In this document: positions 21,007-31,499 of the stretch, piece after piece
Layout of the letters: the number at the start of each line of letters is the position of its first letter
Position numbering within the stretch: position 1 is the stretch's first letter
From: Cheiracanthium punctorium
Taxonomy: Eukaryota > Arthropoda > Arachnida > Araneae > Cheiracanthiidae
Assembly (NCBI GenBank): GCA_038373885.1
Contig: JAWZYV010012253.1
Span: forward strand, 1-64,000
Direction of reading: 5' to 3'
DNA: 64,000 nt
The notes under the pieces: model-generated
What the model was told of the DNA's origin: nothing
Database searches by the model: none
The model's input: the letters and a program-made list of their open reading frames with translations, nothing else
Program-made: the position numbers and the translations under genes

Positions 21007-21219
21007 TGTTTTATCCTTCTTTAATATTTAAGCATCCATTGGAGCCCGCTCAGTGACTTAAGTAAACACACAGTTAGATTCAACATCACAACACTTTATT
21101 TCAGAGCGTTCTTTTCCAAACTCGGGAATTCCCCGGTTACAACCAAAGTTATCTTACAGTATATATGTTTCGGCGAGCGGACAGCTCGCGCCATCTATTG
21201 AGAGCTTGGAGATATAACA
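21007..21219 (-). repeat. 5' LTR of the gypsy element
   Basis: 213 bp copy of the repeat at 16097-16309 with about five substitutions (for example TTATCTTACAGTATATATG in place of TTTTCTTACAGTACATAAG). The primer-binding site follows at 21006-20990 on the - strand. Confidence 0.92.
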
Positions 21220-21224
21220 GAAAG

Positions 21225-21872
21225 CATTTCCAATTTCCGGTTGTCTAAAATAGTGATCATGTCATATACCATCTATTTACTGGTGATAGACATAACTGTA
21301 ACGGAAGTTATATATCATAAATGAAATCAAATCAAGATCATTTTGATGTCAGGAGTTTAAAAATGCATTAGAAATCCTAGTTAGATTACCAAGCTTTGAC
21401 AAAATACTATACCACGAGCAAAATAATAAACTTCTAAATTATCTGACGCTGTAGAAAAGTAAAGTAACGTGGTTGTTTATTTATTTTTTTCCTTCTTTCA
21501 CTAATTCATGTTAGATATCGCAACTAAGAATGACAGAATTTTGACATCATGAGGTTAAAAATGAGTTATGGAAATCTATGTAAAAATTTACTATTATAAA
21601 AATTCAAAAGTATTTTGTTTAATGCATGAACTACCCTTGGCGATTTTTGAGCACTATGATTCAGCAACCACATTAACCATACTAACTAGAGGAAACTTCT
21701 AATTTTTAAAATCATGAAAAATTCAAAAGGTGCCACAAAAGGGGGGGGGGAATACTAATTATTCTAATACATAGTATTTGATATCGGCTTGGCGACAGCC
21801 GTCCTATGTATTTCCAAAAATTGCACAACATGTCGCCAAGTTTTGAAAACTTTTGGCAGTATATATGTATAC
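21225..21872. other. Intronic AT-rich stretch (Helitron continuation?)
   Basis: This would be the downstream half of the Helitron split by the gypsy element, but nothing diagnostic is seen. An inverted pair CTTGGCGACA (21788-21797) and TGTCGCCAAG (21831-21840) belongs to the CGCCAA palindromes noted elsewhere. Confidence 0.4.
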
Positions 21873-22496
21873 TAGAGATGAGACGGGCTCAGCCCGAGCC
21901 GGGCTCGGGCTCGTGAAAAATTTCTCCTTTATTGAACATACTCCTTGAAACAGATTTTAAAAAGTGATTCATGAGGAAAATAAAAGTACAGTCAACTCCC
22001 GTTATAGTGAACCTCTGGGGACCATCCAATTTCGTCCACTATATCCGAAGTTCACTAAAACCCAAGTATTTTCATGATGGATAGAGATTGCATGTGGATC
22101 GGGACTAATGGTTTGCGTTCATTATATCCACTGGTTCACTATAACCGGAGTTGATTGTACTTATAAAAAAAAAATAGCGGCACTAGCGCCTAGAAGGTGC
22201 GTGAAGCACTTGGATATTTCAGAATGGCGGCTTATATTGATTAGTTAGTCAAGAGATCCGACATTATTTGATAAACATGGATATAAGAATTAGAAAGTGC
22301 ATTAAGAGTTTGCAAGTATATTTGTCTTTAATTTGCACAAACGGCACAAAATTCATTGTATTCTATCAATGAAGTAATTGGATTTTTTTATCTTAATTTT
22401 GATTTTTTAGCTGAAATTTCGGGCTCGGGCTCGGATTAAAAGCCCTCGGGCTCAGGCGAGTTCGGGCTTCAAAAAATGAGCCCAAACTTATCTCTA
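21873..22496. mobile_element. hAT element with GGGCTCGGGCTC subterminal repeats, 8 bp TSD
   Basis: TAGAGATGAGACGGGCTC at the left and GAGCCCAAACTTATCTCTA at the right are inverted ends. ATGTATAC flanks on both sides (21865-21872, 22497-22504), a perfect 8 bp duplication typical of hAT. Subterminal GGGCTCGGGCTCG repeats occur at both ends. It is 624 bp including a nested Tigger-like MITE, and non-coding. Confidence 0.88.
21989..22157. mobile_element. Tigger-like MITE nested in hAT element
   Basis: TA|CAGTCAACTCCCGTTATAGTG and the complement CACTATAACCGGAGTTGATTG|TA are classical pogo/Tigger ends with TA duplication. 169 bp, with further inverted sequence inside (GTCCACTATATCCG facing CATTATATCCACTGG). 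The nesting shows that it inserted after the host hAT element. Confidence 0.85.
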
Positions 22497-22504
22497 ATGT
22501 ATAC

Positions 22505-23290
22505 ATTATTATACCTTGTTTTGGCTGAATTCTAGCAACTTAACAAGTTCTTGCATAAAAGTTTCACCATTAGCAAAATAGTTCCGAAAAATGTTTGAAA
22601 TATTGATTAGATAGGCATAACTGCATCATCTCAAAATTAACATTAAAAAGCTCCTAATTTTTTCAACATCATAAGTTTCAATATTACTCCGTTTGAAAAC
22701 TGCTGTGAGAAATAAACAGACTCAACTATCCTGGTCAGAATGTGACATCATAAATTAAAAACTGCATGAAATTCTGCTGCGTAAACTCTGCTACACATTT
22801 AACACCCTATTCGCAATTTGAGTGATTCTAAATAGCTCCCCGAGATTACACTGTTTGATGTTTTTCATGAGACTGAACCATGGAGGATTTAAATATTTAG
22901 ACTGGTACAGCTTGGATATTTTCCACTACAGAGAGATAAATTATTTTGCAGTACTGTATACGCCAGTCTAACAAGAATTATGCTTAAAAATATATGGAGA
23001 GGTGTTTTGACAGCAACCATTATAAAAAATTTTCAACGTTTATACTATTGCATAAATTTCAAAGAATCATCAAAGAGTAGAAAAGGCACCACTGGTTTCA
23101 CATATCAAAGCTGATTCTTTAAATTGAGCATTAAGGAGGGAAAAACAAAGATCAATAATTTTTGATAAGTAATAGATAATATTAAGTAATTGGTAGTATC
23201 CTGAGGAAATCTCCTCAGTATCTTTTTAAATAATTTATCTGCAATTTTTTCTTAAAAACGTGTGAAAAAAACAAAAATATTTTGCACATT
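22505..23290. other. AT-rich intron, no recognised feature
   Basis: No terminal repeats, exon-like frames or RNA genes were recognised. Confidence 0.5.
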
Positions 23291-23640
23291 TGATTTCGTC
23301 GCCAAAAGGGCGCTATCTCCATCTTTTCTGGTTGTCTTTCGGCGCATTTTCGTAGAGAGAGATGTGCTCTTCTCTGTTTTGAGAAGGATTTTTTTTGTTT
23401 AGCTTCGTGATGTTTTGGTTTGATCGGGCCCTATGGATATGAATGAATTTTGAGAAGTTTGGCTGTGATCATTTTCTAGAGTGTTTCTATTTAAAAAGTT
23501 GTGATATTAAATCAACTGCTCATGCCTGATATTTAAAAAAAAAAGGTAAAAAGGTGTCTCTTTGGGTTTATACTTTTGTCGTGATGTTCTTCATGCTCTA
23601 CCCCCAGGAAGATGTGGTGTGGCGGTAAGATAAGTATTGT
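23291..23640 (+). promoter_or_regulatory. GC-richer patch with a splice donor: possible internal promoter/first exon
   Basis: Within an AT-rich intron, 23296-23370 is CpG-containing (CGTCGCCAAAAGGGCGC, CTTTCGGCGCATTTTCG) with a CCATCTTTTCTGG motif of the kind seen at animal initiators. Further on, GATGTGGTGTGGCG|GTAAGA gives a strong donor (GT at 23626-23627). No matching acceptor or protein similarity was recognised. An alternative promoter of the MTRES1-like gene or a non-coding exon is possible; chance is also possible. Confidence 0.2.
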
Positions 23641-24485
23641 TTCAATTTTAAAGTATTCAAATGAAACTGGAATGCATCTTGAATAAAGTTCTTACCTGGC
23701 ATTCCCGTTTTGGGATATTGCGGACACTGCTTTTGGCTTTGTACTAGCCACAACTTAAATGCCGTTGAGTATATTCCTGTTCTGTTTATTTTTGAGAACA
23801 ACTATAATATAATTCCATAGGAGAGGTAGTATTAGATTTGTTAGGTTAATATGAACTAAAGCACAGTATACCTTGTTAATAAATATTTCATGAAATTAAA
23901 AGGGGTCTATTCATCATTTTTCAACTGTCATCGTACAACTAACTAAACTATAATCCTACATTGCGTTAATGTGTACCGTGATAGTTTCAACAAAAGGGAC
24001 TACCTAAATTGTAATTTTTGAGATTTTGTCACAGCTAGTTATTTTAGGAAAGTATTATTTTCCTACTGTGGGAAGAACAGACGCACAGCTAGCTGCAAAT
24101 AAATATTACAAAGCTCAAAACCATGTACATTCATTTTTATCAAATTCATTTTGTATTCAACCCCTATTTCACTGCTCGAAAAGTGCTCTAACTTTAAGCA
24201 GCTGTAACTTTGTGAATTTTGGCCGTAGGACAAATTTATTTTTATTGTGCATGAAATTGTATAAAGAAAATTTTTCTAAATATAACTGGTAGGACCGGGA
24301 GACTGTGTAAAAATTTAAATTTCATAATTTTTATAGGAATTGATTTATTGACTTTGATTGTTTCTGGTATATATAATAGATATAATTTAAAGCATTTTTG
24401 CAGCTGAAACTATGTATCTCTGACTAATGGTTTAAGAAATAGCCAATGGGCACCGTTAGCACTGGACACCCTGTACATATATATA

Positions 24486-24560
24486 CTAGCTGAAGTATCC
24501 ATCCTTCATATGGGAATAAATTGAAGTGAAAAAAATCAAAATTTCATTACTTTATATTAT
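24486..24560 (-). mobile_element. Helitron 3' end on the - strand (fragment)
   Basis: Read on the - strand, the sequence ends GGATGGATACTTCAGCTAG followed by T. It matches the 3' terminus GACGGGTACTTCAGCTAG of the Helitron at 51207-52650, including the tACTTCAGCTAG core. No corresponding 5' end was identified at higher coordinates. Confidence 0.5.
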
Positions 24561-24773
24561 TCCAGAAACTTTAAATAAATAATTCATCTAATAAAATAAC
24601 ATTGCATTGCAACAAACTTTTACTTTTAAAACAATTTAAAAAGTTATTTGACTCATTATATCACTTGCATGCAAGAAAAGAGACAAAACTGAAAAATAAT
24701 AAAATTTTAAGGAGAAGCAATTCAGGGAGGAAAAAAAAGGCTATCGGGTCATTCCCCATCAAATCAAACAAAC

Positions 24774-24805
<32 letters not shown>

Positions 24806-25189
24806 AAAAACTCCACCAAACCATTCAGATTTTCCTCAAATTCTTTACAGATGATTTATAGGCTAAGATAACCACAAAACACAATTTTGAAAGTTCTATG
24901 ATAGTTAAATAATGAGAAAATAATTATTATAATTTAAAAATTTCTGCATAAAATTTGTCATTTTTTTTTTATTTCCTTGAGTAACGCCTTAACTATAAAA
25001 TTTAATGAAGTGAAAATTTGTTAAAAGGGTTTACTTTTTAAGCTGATTCTAAAAATGTAATCAAAATTTGAGTATCTTCTATAGATTTTGCATAAACATT
25101 GCATTTGCTAAGAAACATCATGATTTTTTTTCGACATGCTTGATTGGAAACACGTCTTAAAGTTTTATGTGTTGTTGAGATGGTGCACC
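24561..25189. other. AT-rich intron with poly-A tract
   Basis: A long A-run occupies about 24775-24802. The remainder is AT-rich with no recognised coding or element signal. Confidence 0.5.
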
Positions 25190-25418
25190 AACAGAGCAGG
25201 GATAAAGGGGGGAGGGATGTAGACCACCCATACCTGCCATTGGATACAGTTGGTCTCCACCCCTTTGCTTGTAAGCCAATGCGATAAATCATAGATGACA
25301 TGTGTTGCAATTCCTTCAAAACCAGGACTGTAGTCGATATCACTTGGGTTTTCTTCATTGTGCTTTTAGTTTTTGTGGTGCAATTTCAATGCAACCATGT
25401 CATTGAGTAAGCCCCATG
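25190..25418. repeat. 229 bp dispersed repeat, copy 1
   Basis: The block from AACAGAGCAGGGATAAAGG to GTAAGCCCCATG is the same length and about 98 percent identical (five or six differences) to 31267-31495. Outside the block the flanks differ, so the ends are well defined. There are no inverted termini or A-tail. On the - strand a 52-codon segment is open in both copies, but it is not a recognised protein. Confidence 0.85.
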
Positions 25419-27741
25419 TCTCGTACATTCCAAAAAATTTCATCTGGTCTTTTATCTCAGGAGCTGCAGAAAAAAAAATTAAATTTTCATGTGACTTTGT
25501 AGGAATAAACACTGCTTATTATTATTCTTCGACGTCATGTGACATTTTCTCCTCGTGATTATCTCAGCTGAATGTATAGTAGAACTGTTTTTATAAAGTT
25601 GCATATAAGAATAGAGAATGGAGAGTGTTGATGTGGCGAGTGTGTGTATTGATGATTTTTTATATAAATGCAAATTGCTAGATGAAGAAGCGAATAAAAG
25701 GGAAATTTCTGAACAGATTAAGATTTTGCAAAAGAAAAAAATGAAAATTATGGGGGGAAATATCTAGCATTAACCAACAGATTTTGGAGTAAAAAAAAAA
25801 CTAAATCTTTAGATTTACACGTCAAAGTGTTTATTTTATTAAAAATTTATGTTTTTTTTTTCTTTTTCTCCCAATGAGCAGGAATTGCTCATCAAGCATT
25901 TTGCCATTACTAAGGCCCGAACTACTGGTAATATAAGTAATAATTTTAATTTAGTTAAGTTGATCATTCATGCGATATTTGTTAAGATGAACAATTATTT
26001 AAAATATTAGGAGGAGATGATATTACATTGCGATATGCTGCTATTGCGCTATGTCATGTTTCCCCCTTTTGATCATAAAATAAAAAGGACAGGGAAAATA
26101 CGGGAAATTTCATTTTTGGATTTGAGTAGCACGCGCACACACGCAACCCTTGATTACTATTTCCCTATTCCCTTAGTGGGCGACTGTCCTTTTTGCCAAG
26201 AGGGTGGAATTTCATGGTCATTGTGTCCTTTTCAAAGAATGTATTTTTTTTTCTCTCTCTATTCAACACCACCAGATACAATAAAGTGCTAATTGGGGTC
26301 CCTCCACTAATCATGTGTAGGGACTCTTTCTTCCTTTCACTTATTTTCAACAATGAACATGTATGAAGACACGTGACCTGAGTGCCAAGTTAATTGAGGT
26401 AGGCAGTATTGGTATAACATAAAAGTGGTTCAGCATTAAAATATAATATTTTTCTGGGGCAAGACCCCTGACTCCTCCCCCCTCCCACTACAAACAATCA
26501 AATTGATTTTTTTTTCTTTTATCATGTGGACAGCTATAAACAGATTTTCATTAAGCATATCAAACCAGCCTTTTGATAAATAGAACTTTACTGAAATCAG
26601 GACTTCAATATGTCATAAAATACAAAGGCTTCAAATTTATGACCCATCTTTTTTCCCTATATTTTTAGAAAGTGAGAAACCTTAATGCAGTTACAAAGTA
26701 CACAAATGCCTCTTGGCCATGTTGAGCCCAAGGTTCAGAAAGACCAAGTTTATTTGGAAAAAAAAATTTAAAGCATTTATAAAAGGATTATCCAATTCTT
26801 AATTAAAGCTAGAATTTTTCTTTTTTTTTTATTCTAACCAATTGAATGATTAGTTTTGAAAGTATGGGATGAAGAAAATCCTTATGCATATTTGTAATTT
26901 TTACTGTACAGTTAATCAAGGTTTCTAAATAAAAACAAGATTAGACCCCAAAACCTGTCATTTTATGTTTTATATTTTTAAATTAATTTTTAAAAATTTG
27001 AAATCCAAGCATGAAATGTATGACTTGTCTTGACGATAGATTTTATGAAGTTGCTTAAAATCCCCCAATTATAATCCCATATTTAAGTAATGATAACCTA
27101 TTTATCTGTTAATGGTCTATATTTAAAATTGATATGTAAATATTTATTTATAACCAAGTGTTGGATATTACATTGTTCAGAATAAAAATAATTGATTTGC
27201 TGTGCAGTTGAAATTTAATGTTAAAGCTTGTGTGACACGTGTAAAATTTTTTAATGGTTGAATTCAAGCTCATGCATTCCCCCTCCCCCCACTTTTTTTG
27301 TCTTTGTGCACTCTCGTCTCTAATTTTTGAGTTAAAAAATGATCTATTAAAAAGATTTATTTGAAATCGACATTGCTCAAAATTTAATATCTTTTGAGTG
27401 GTTAGAAATTGGAGGGGAAAATCCTTCCCAGTTAAATATTATATGTTTGTTTGAAAGGAAATGCATAATCACCTTTATATATATATATATATATAATATA
27501 AAATAGCTTAACTTACGTAATATGGAATCCCAATTAAAATATTAATTGATAGCACATAATAACAAATATAATACGTAACCATGAAATTACAATTGAAAAT
27601 CCGGAGGCTATAATTAATTTAAAACAGGGCCATCAAAGCCAAAAAGAAGTGGGAAAACAAGCCAGGTGCGATCATGTGGGCTTAAGCCTAGCTTGATAAA
27701 CCCATGCAATAAAGTGGAGATGGAGTATATATATATATATT

Positions 27742-27781
<40 letters not shown>

Positions 27782-27901
27782 CATCTGTTATGAAATTTAT
27801 TTTACTTGCATTGTAAAAGATACAGTGACCCCCCCAAATTACAAAGTTCTGTTTTGATATTTGCTTTGAACATAATTTAGTAATTGTTTTCCATTCTTCA
27901 G
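25419..27901. other. MTRES1 intron, distal part
   Basis: No exon or complete element was recognised in this 2.5 kb. It contains AT microsatellites at about 27477-27495 and 27726-27780 and C-rich/T-rich junk around 26460-26520 and 27285-27300. The final 20 bases are the polypyrimidine/AG acceptor of the last MTRES1 exon. Confidence 0.5.
27726..27780. repeat. (AT)n microsatellite
   Basis: Nearly pure TA dinucleotides with one CC interruption, about 120 bases before the MTRES1 terminal exon. The tyrosine/isoleucine-rich frames through it are artefacts. Confidence 0.9.
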
Positions 27902-28117
27902 GTTTTCGTTGGAGATGAGCTTGATCTTGTGAAAGGCTATAGTCCTGAAACAAGCAAATATCTTACTGTTGACAGAGTCATAGTTAAAGGTGTTGGTAAA
28001 CTGACCAATTCTGGAAAATACCCTGTAGATTTAGAAGTACTCAAAGAGTTCATCATAGAAAATTATGAAAATCCATGGAGTCCATCTGATGTGAAGAAAT
28101 TGGAAGAATCAGACTAA
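27902..28117 (+). CDS. MTRES1: MTRES1-like protein, terminal exon
   Basis: The exon starts after TTCTTCAG (27900-27901) in phase 0 and ends with TAA at 28115-28117. It encodes 71 residues beginning VFVGDELDLVKGYSPETSKY. This is the equivalent of the human V-K-VGDTLDLL segment that closes the S4-like domain, followed by a strand with V-D-R-V-I-V-K. The C-terminal tail (DLEVLKEFIIENYENPWSPSD) has no counterpart that I recall in the vertebrate protein. Together the three exons give 143 residues without frame breaks. The role inferred from the family is RNA binding in mitochondria and support of mitochondrial transcription/ribosome quality control. The gene runs + strand toward the convergent ANKRD6-like gene, whose stop codon is 1.56 kb away. 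Confidence 0.78.
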   Translation, partial: VFVGDELDLVKGYSPETSKYLTVDRVIVKGVGKLTNSGKYPVDLEVLKEFIIENYENPWSPSDVKKLEESD

Positions 28118-28131
28118 TTAAACTATTAGTT

Positions 28132-28137
28132 AATAAA
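28132..28137 (+). promoter_or_regulatory. Poly(A) signal of the MTRES1-like gene
   Basis: AATAAA lies 15 bases after the stop codon of the MTRES1-like terminal exon and is followed by a TGTTTGTAGTG stretch. This implies a very short 3' UTR. Confidence 0.5.
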
Positions 28138-29637
28138 ATTTAAAACGTGTTTGTAGTGTAACTATATAATGATAAATTTTATATTGCAGATGTGTTGTCT
28201 TTTTCTCCCCTTTAACATATATATCTACCAGTAAAAATTCTTAATCATTATATATATATATATATATATATATATCATGTTTAAATATTTTTTCTTTCTT
28301 TCTTTAACATTTACCGTTTGCATAATTTTAGAATTGAAAAAGCTCATAAAACTATCAAGATTATTTTTCATTCAAATATACAAGCAAAATTAAATTGACT
28401 TTTTAGGCAATACATTTTTTCTGTATTATATCCTATATTTAATAATTCAAGAGAAAAGTTCAAATAATATCTATATATATATATTTTTTTTTTGCAGTGT
28501 GTTTAATAGAATGCATTAGTAATATTTTATTAGTTATCTGTTGTTCTTAAATTCTTCTGAAAGATTGTGCTCTATTAGAAGTTACTACAGTTTAATTTGT
28601 TCATCTAGGAAGTGAAAATATATATGGAAATATTAACTAATGTATAAAAGCAAATAAATGCTATTACTAGCTAATATATATTATACATATAGCTATAATA
28701 CTTAATTAATGTTATAAGCAAGTAAAGCTAAAACAAGCTAATGTTTAAAATATACTATCCATTTGATAAATAAGAATTATTGAGATTTCGTAAGAATTTT
28801 TTCATTTTACATGAAAATACTTTAGACTATTTTTTCACATAGTAGTCATGAATATTGAGGCATCATACTGTATAATAAGTTTTTGTATACCTACATTGTA
28901 CACTTCTGCTGCCATTCCAATGATCCACAGAACCATATAATCAATGCTGATGTATATTGTGAAACACTAAAGAAAATGTGGTTAGCCAATGAAAATTGCA
29001 TTTTAAGCAAGCTCTTTTTTCTTAAGATTACCTCTAAAAATGTTGTTGGAAAGTGTTATATAATTGATGAATTTTGCACGATTTATTAGTCTTGTTTTGA
29101 TTGCGATTGCCTAGGTAATTTTTTTACAGGGTCACCCAAAAGATTCTCAACACATTAAGGTCTATGGATACCTTCAATTCCTTTAAAGTTTGTGGTCAAT
29201 CACTATTTTGGCTATGACCAAAATCTCACAAACTATCTCAAGATGGCTTTTGGTAAAATCGCCAAAAACAAGTCTTAAAACTAAACCAAGCTTGGTGATA
29301 TCTCAAATATTTCACTAGAAAATGCTAAACTTTAATATAGTAAATGTTTGTGTTGCTTTCAAATGAAAAAAGTTTAGATGAGGTGCACCAAAAGTATTTA
29401 TGATTTAATAAGATGTACCAATAAGATGTAAGTCATGGGGTGTCCCTAATGGATTTTTTTATTCCTTAAAGGATTACTACCTTGTACATACTTTAACTAA
29501 AAAGATCTAATGTAGATCTTTTGTAAGCATTACTGTTAAGATGTTTAAAATTTGAAACATGCAACTGCTGTAATAGATCAAATTGTGTTGCTTTTATCTT
29601 TAAAAAAAATCACAAAAGATAATCCAATGAAAAATAA
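28138..29637. other. Intergenic region between convergent genes
   Basis: AT-rich, with an (AT)n tract at 28248-28276. Positions 29125-29330 (ACAGGGTCACCCAAAAGATTC...) match, in inverse orientation, the repeat at about 45420-45570 (shared words: CAATCACTATTTTGG versus CCAAAGTAGTCATTG, AAATCTCACAAACTATCTCAAG versus CTTGAGATAGTCTGCGAGATTT). No gene was recognised. Confidence 0.55.
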
Positions 29638-29643
29638 TTTATT
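29638..29643 (-). promoter_or_regulatory. Poly(A) signal of the ANKRD6-like gene
   Basis: The complement reads AATAAA, 37 bases downstream of the ANKRD6 stop codon on the - strand. A short 3' UTR is implied. Confidence 0.5.
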
Positions 29644-29679
29644 TATATACAGTTTGGTTGAAACATATGTATGTATAAA

Positions 29680-30807
29680 TCAAACAAAACTGGACCCATC
29701 ATGTTCTAAAAGGTGAGGCAATCCATTACCCCTGTCTCCAGTAACTGGTTTCCCAACGCTGCCCTGTACAGGAAAGCCATTAGACTGAGTTCTTATAGAA
29801 ATGGCTTTGGCATCTGTTAATGATGATTCAAAATGTTTATTTTGATCACTATACTTTGTACAATATGTAGGCTTTGCAGATGTGTAAGAAGTTTGGCTTT
29901 TGGAAGCATCTGACAAAAAGCCTAAACATTTCCTATCCCTCAGTTCTTGCTGAGTTTTACTCAGCACCACCGACTGCTCCTTCTTCCACAAAGGATGAAT
30001 TGCATCCTCACCTGGTCTCCTGTGGATTCTCTGTTGTAAATGGGATGTATAATCTGGTTGCAACTTTCTGGCAACATTGAAATTGGCGTCTGCATGTAAA
30101 ATGCTTGTCCTTTGTGTGTGTGCATTTGCATTGCTGTCCGTCACATCTGTGTGACAACTTGTTAAGTCTCCCTCACTTCTACTCTCTCGTTTAAGTTCAG
30201 GATATCCCATACATTTCATTCTTAATCTAGAGATGTTAGGCACATGCATATTAATTTTTGGTTTAGTTCCACACTGTGTTGGATTTAAATAAATCCTATT
30301 GTAAGCACTGTTGTTTGTGAAGTGAGAAACACCCGTTACTGTACTTGAGAGGAGGGAGACACTGTTGTGGTTGCTGTTAGTTTCGGAGAGCAAGTCTTCC
30401 GACTTTGATCTAGTCAATGGCTGACCTCCTATGTGACAATGATCACTGTAGTGCCCATTGGGTATGTGCGAATTTTGATCTTGATGCATCAGGGACTTAA
30501 TCTCTGACTGTAAGGTTTTTGCATACTTTTCTTGTTGCTCTTCTAGCTCTCTGCGTTCTCTGAAAAGCCTTCTGTCAATTCTTTCTGCACAGTCACCACG
30601 TTCTATAGCAAGGCTCTCTTTCATTTTCTGATTCAAGCTGAAAAGTTGGTCATGAGTCCTCTTCTCCAAATGGCTAATTTTGATTTTCAAATCTTCATTT
30701 CGACTGTCTATATGATCCAGCAATTCTTTCTTGTTCGCATCTAGTTTTTTCTCAACATGGTTGAAAAATGGAGCACAGTAGCACATGTATCCAATCCCTC
30801 TAGGTCC
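29680..30807 (-). CDS. ANKRD6: ANKRD6/diversin (diego) terminal exon: coiled coil and C-terminal tail
   Basis: The exon begins after CTCCTCCAG (acceptor at 30808-30809) in phase 0 and encodes 375 residues to the stop at 29680. It opens GPRGIGYMCYCAPFFNHVEK, the counterpart of the human diversin segment with a cysteine-flanked motif followed by a coiled coil. Heptad-like sequence runs to about residue 105 (KKLDANKKELLDHIDSRNED ... HLEKRTHDQLFSL ... RRELEEQQEKYAKTLQSEI). The rest is serine/asparagine/histidine-rich and probably disordered. Diversin/Diego is a cytoplasmic scaffold that binds Dishevelled and other planar polarity proteins and tunes canonical versus PCP Wnt signalling. The role here is inferred from family. 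Upstream exons at 32455, 34543 and the ankyrin exons join in frame. Confidence 0.78.
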   Translation of the reverse strand, partial: GPRGIGYMCYCAPFFNHVEKKLDANKKELLDHIDSRNEDLKIKISHLEKRTHDQLFSLNQKMKESLAIERGDCAERIDRRLFRERRELEEQQEKYAKTLQSEIKSLMHQDQNSHIPNGHYSDHCHIGGQPLTRSKSEDLLSETNSNHNSVSLLSSTVTGVSHFTNNSAYNRIYLNPTQCGTKPKINMHVPNISRLRMKCMGYPELKRESRSEGDLTSCHTDVTDSNANAHTQRTSILHADANFNVARKLQPDYTSHLQQRIHRRPGEDAIHPLWKKEQSVVLSKTQQELRDRKCLGFLSDASKSQTSYTSAKPTYCTKYSDQNKHFESSLTDAKAISIRTQSNGFPVQGSVGKPVTGDRGNGLPHLLEHDGSSFV

Positions 30808-31266
30808 CTGGAGGAGACAAAATATGTTAAATATTATTTAACATATATAAAATGTTTAATATGTTTTATAATACATAAAGGCATGCAAATTTTCTTATGT
30901 CCATTTTAAAATGAAAATTAGTCTGCAAATGTCTTTTTGATACTCCCCCTTTTTTTTTAAGAAACTGCAGTTAATATAATTAACATAGCCTTTTTTTTTA
31001 TCTGATAACAATGTTACAGTTAAACTTGTATGGATAGTTTTTGAGTTCAAAGTTTTTGTCAGTTCCTTTAAACTTGTATTCAGTTAATGCTACAAAATCT
31101 TGGTTATTTCAAAGTTCAACTTCTTTAATTCGAATTTTTTACCCTTTCAAAAGTGACAAAATCTAGTTTCAAGTTATTTGAAAAGTAGCTGTGTTATTTT
31201 TAGCTATTGTGAAAATTTTTTTAGGGAAGATAAGGGGGTGTGAGAATATTCTTATCTGTTCTAGTA

Positions 31267-31495
31267 AACAGAGCAGGGATAAAGGGGGGAGGGATGTAGA
31301 CCACCCGTACCTGCCACTGGATACATTTGGTCTCCACCCCTTTGCTTGTAAGCCAATGCGGTAATTCATAGATGACATGTGTTGCAATTCCTTCAAAACC
31401 AGGACTGTAGTCGATATCACTTGGGTTTTCTTCATTGTGCTTTTAGTTTTTGTGGTGCAATTTCAATGCAACCATGTCATTGAGTAAGCCCCATG
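31267..31495. repeat. 229 bp dispersed repeat, copy 2
   Basis: Near-identical to 25190-25418 (same orientation, same length). It sits inside the decayed Tigger element, so it moved or was copied after that element arrived. Confidence 0.85.
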
Positions 31496-31499
31496 CCCG

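Larger units (their letters stand above)
16097..21219 (-). mobile_element. Complete Ty3/gypsy LTR retrotransposon (with nested insertion)
   Basis: Two 213 bp LTRs in direct orientation (16097-16309 and 21007-21219), each TG...CA, are flanked by the 5 bp duplication GAAAG (16092-16096 and 21220-21224). I count about five differences between the LTRs (roughly 98 percent identity), indicating a fairly recent insertion. On the - strand the order is 5' LTR, putative primer-binding site TGGCGACGAGCAAAA directly after the LTR, gag, pol (protease, reverse transcriptase, RNase H, integrase), purine tract GAGGGGAGGGG, 3' LTR. No envelope-like frame was seen. Pol is broken by a 583 bp MITE and by a TGA codon. 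The element is antisense to MTRES1 inside its intron. Confidence 0.93.

Noticed and set aside
27666..27953. Tyrosine/isoleucine-rich frames
   Set aside because: Translation of the (AT)n microsatellite next to the MTRES1 exon.
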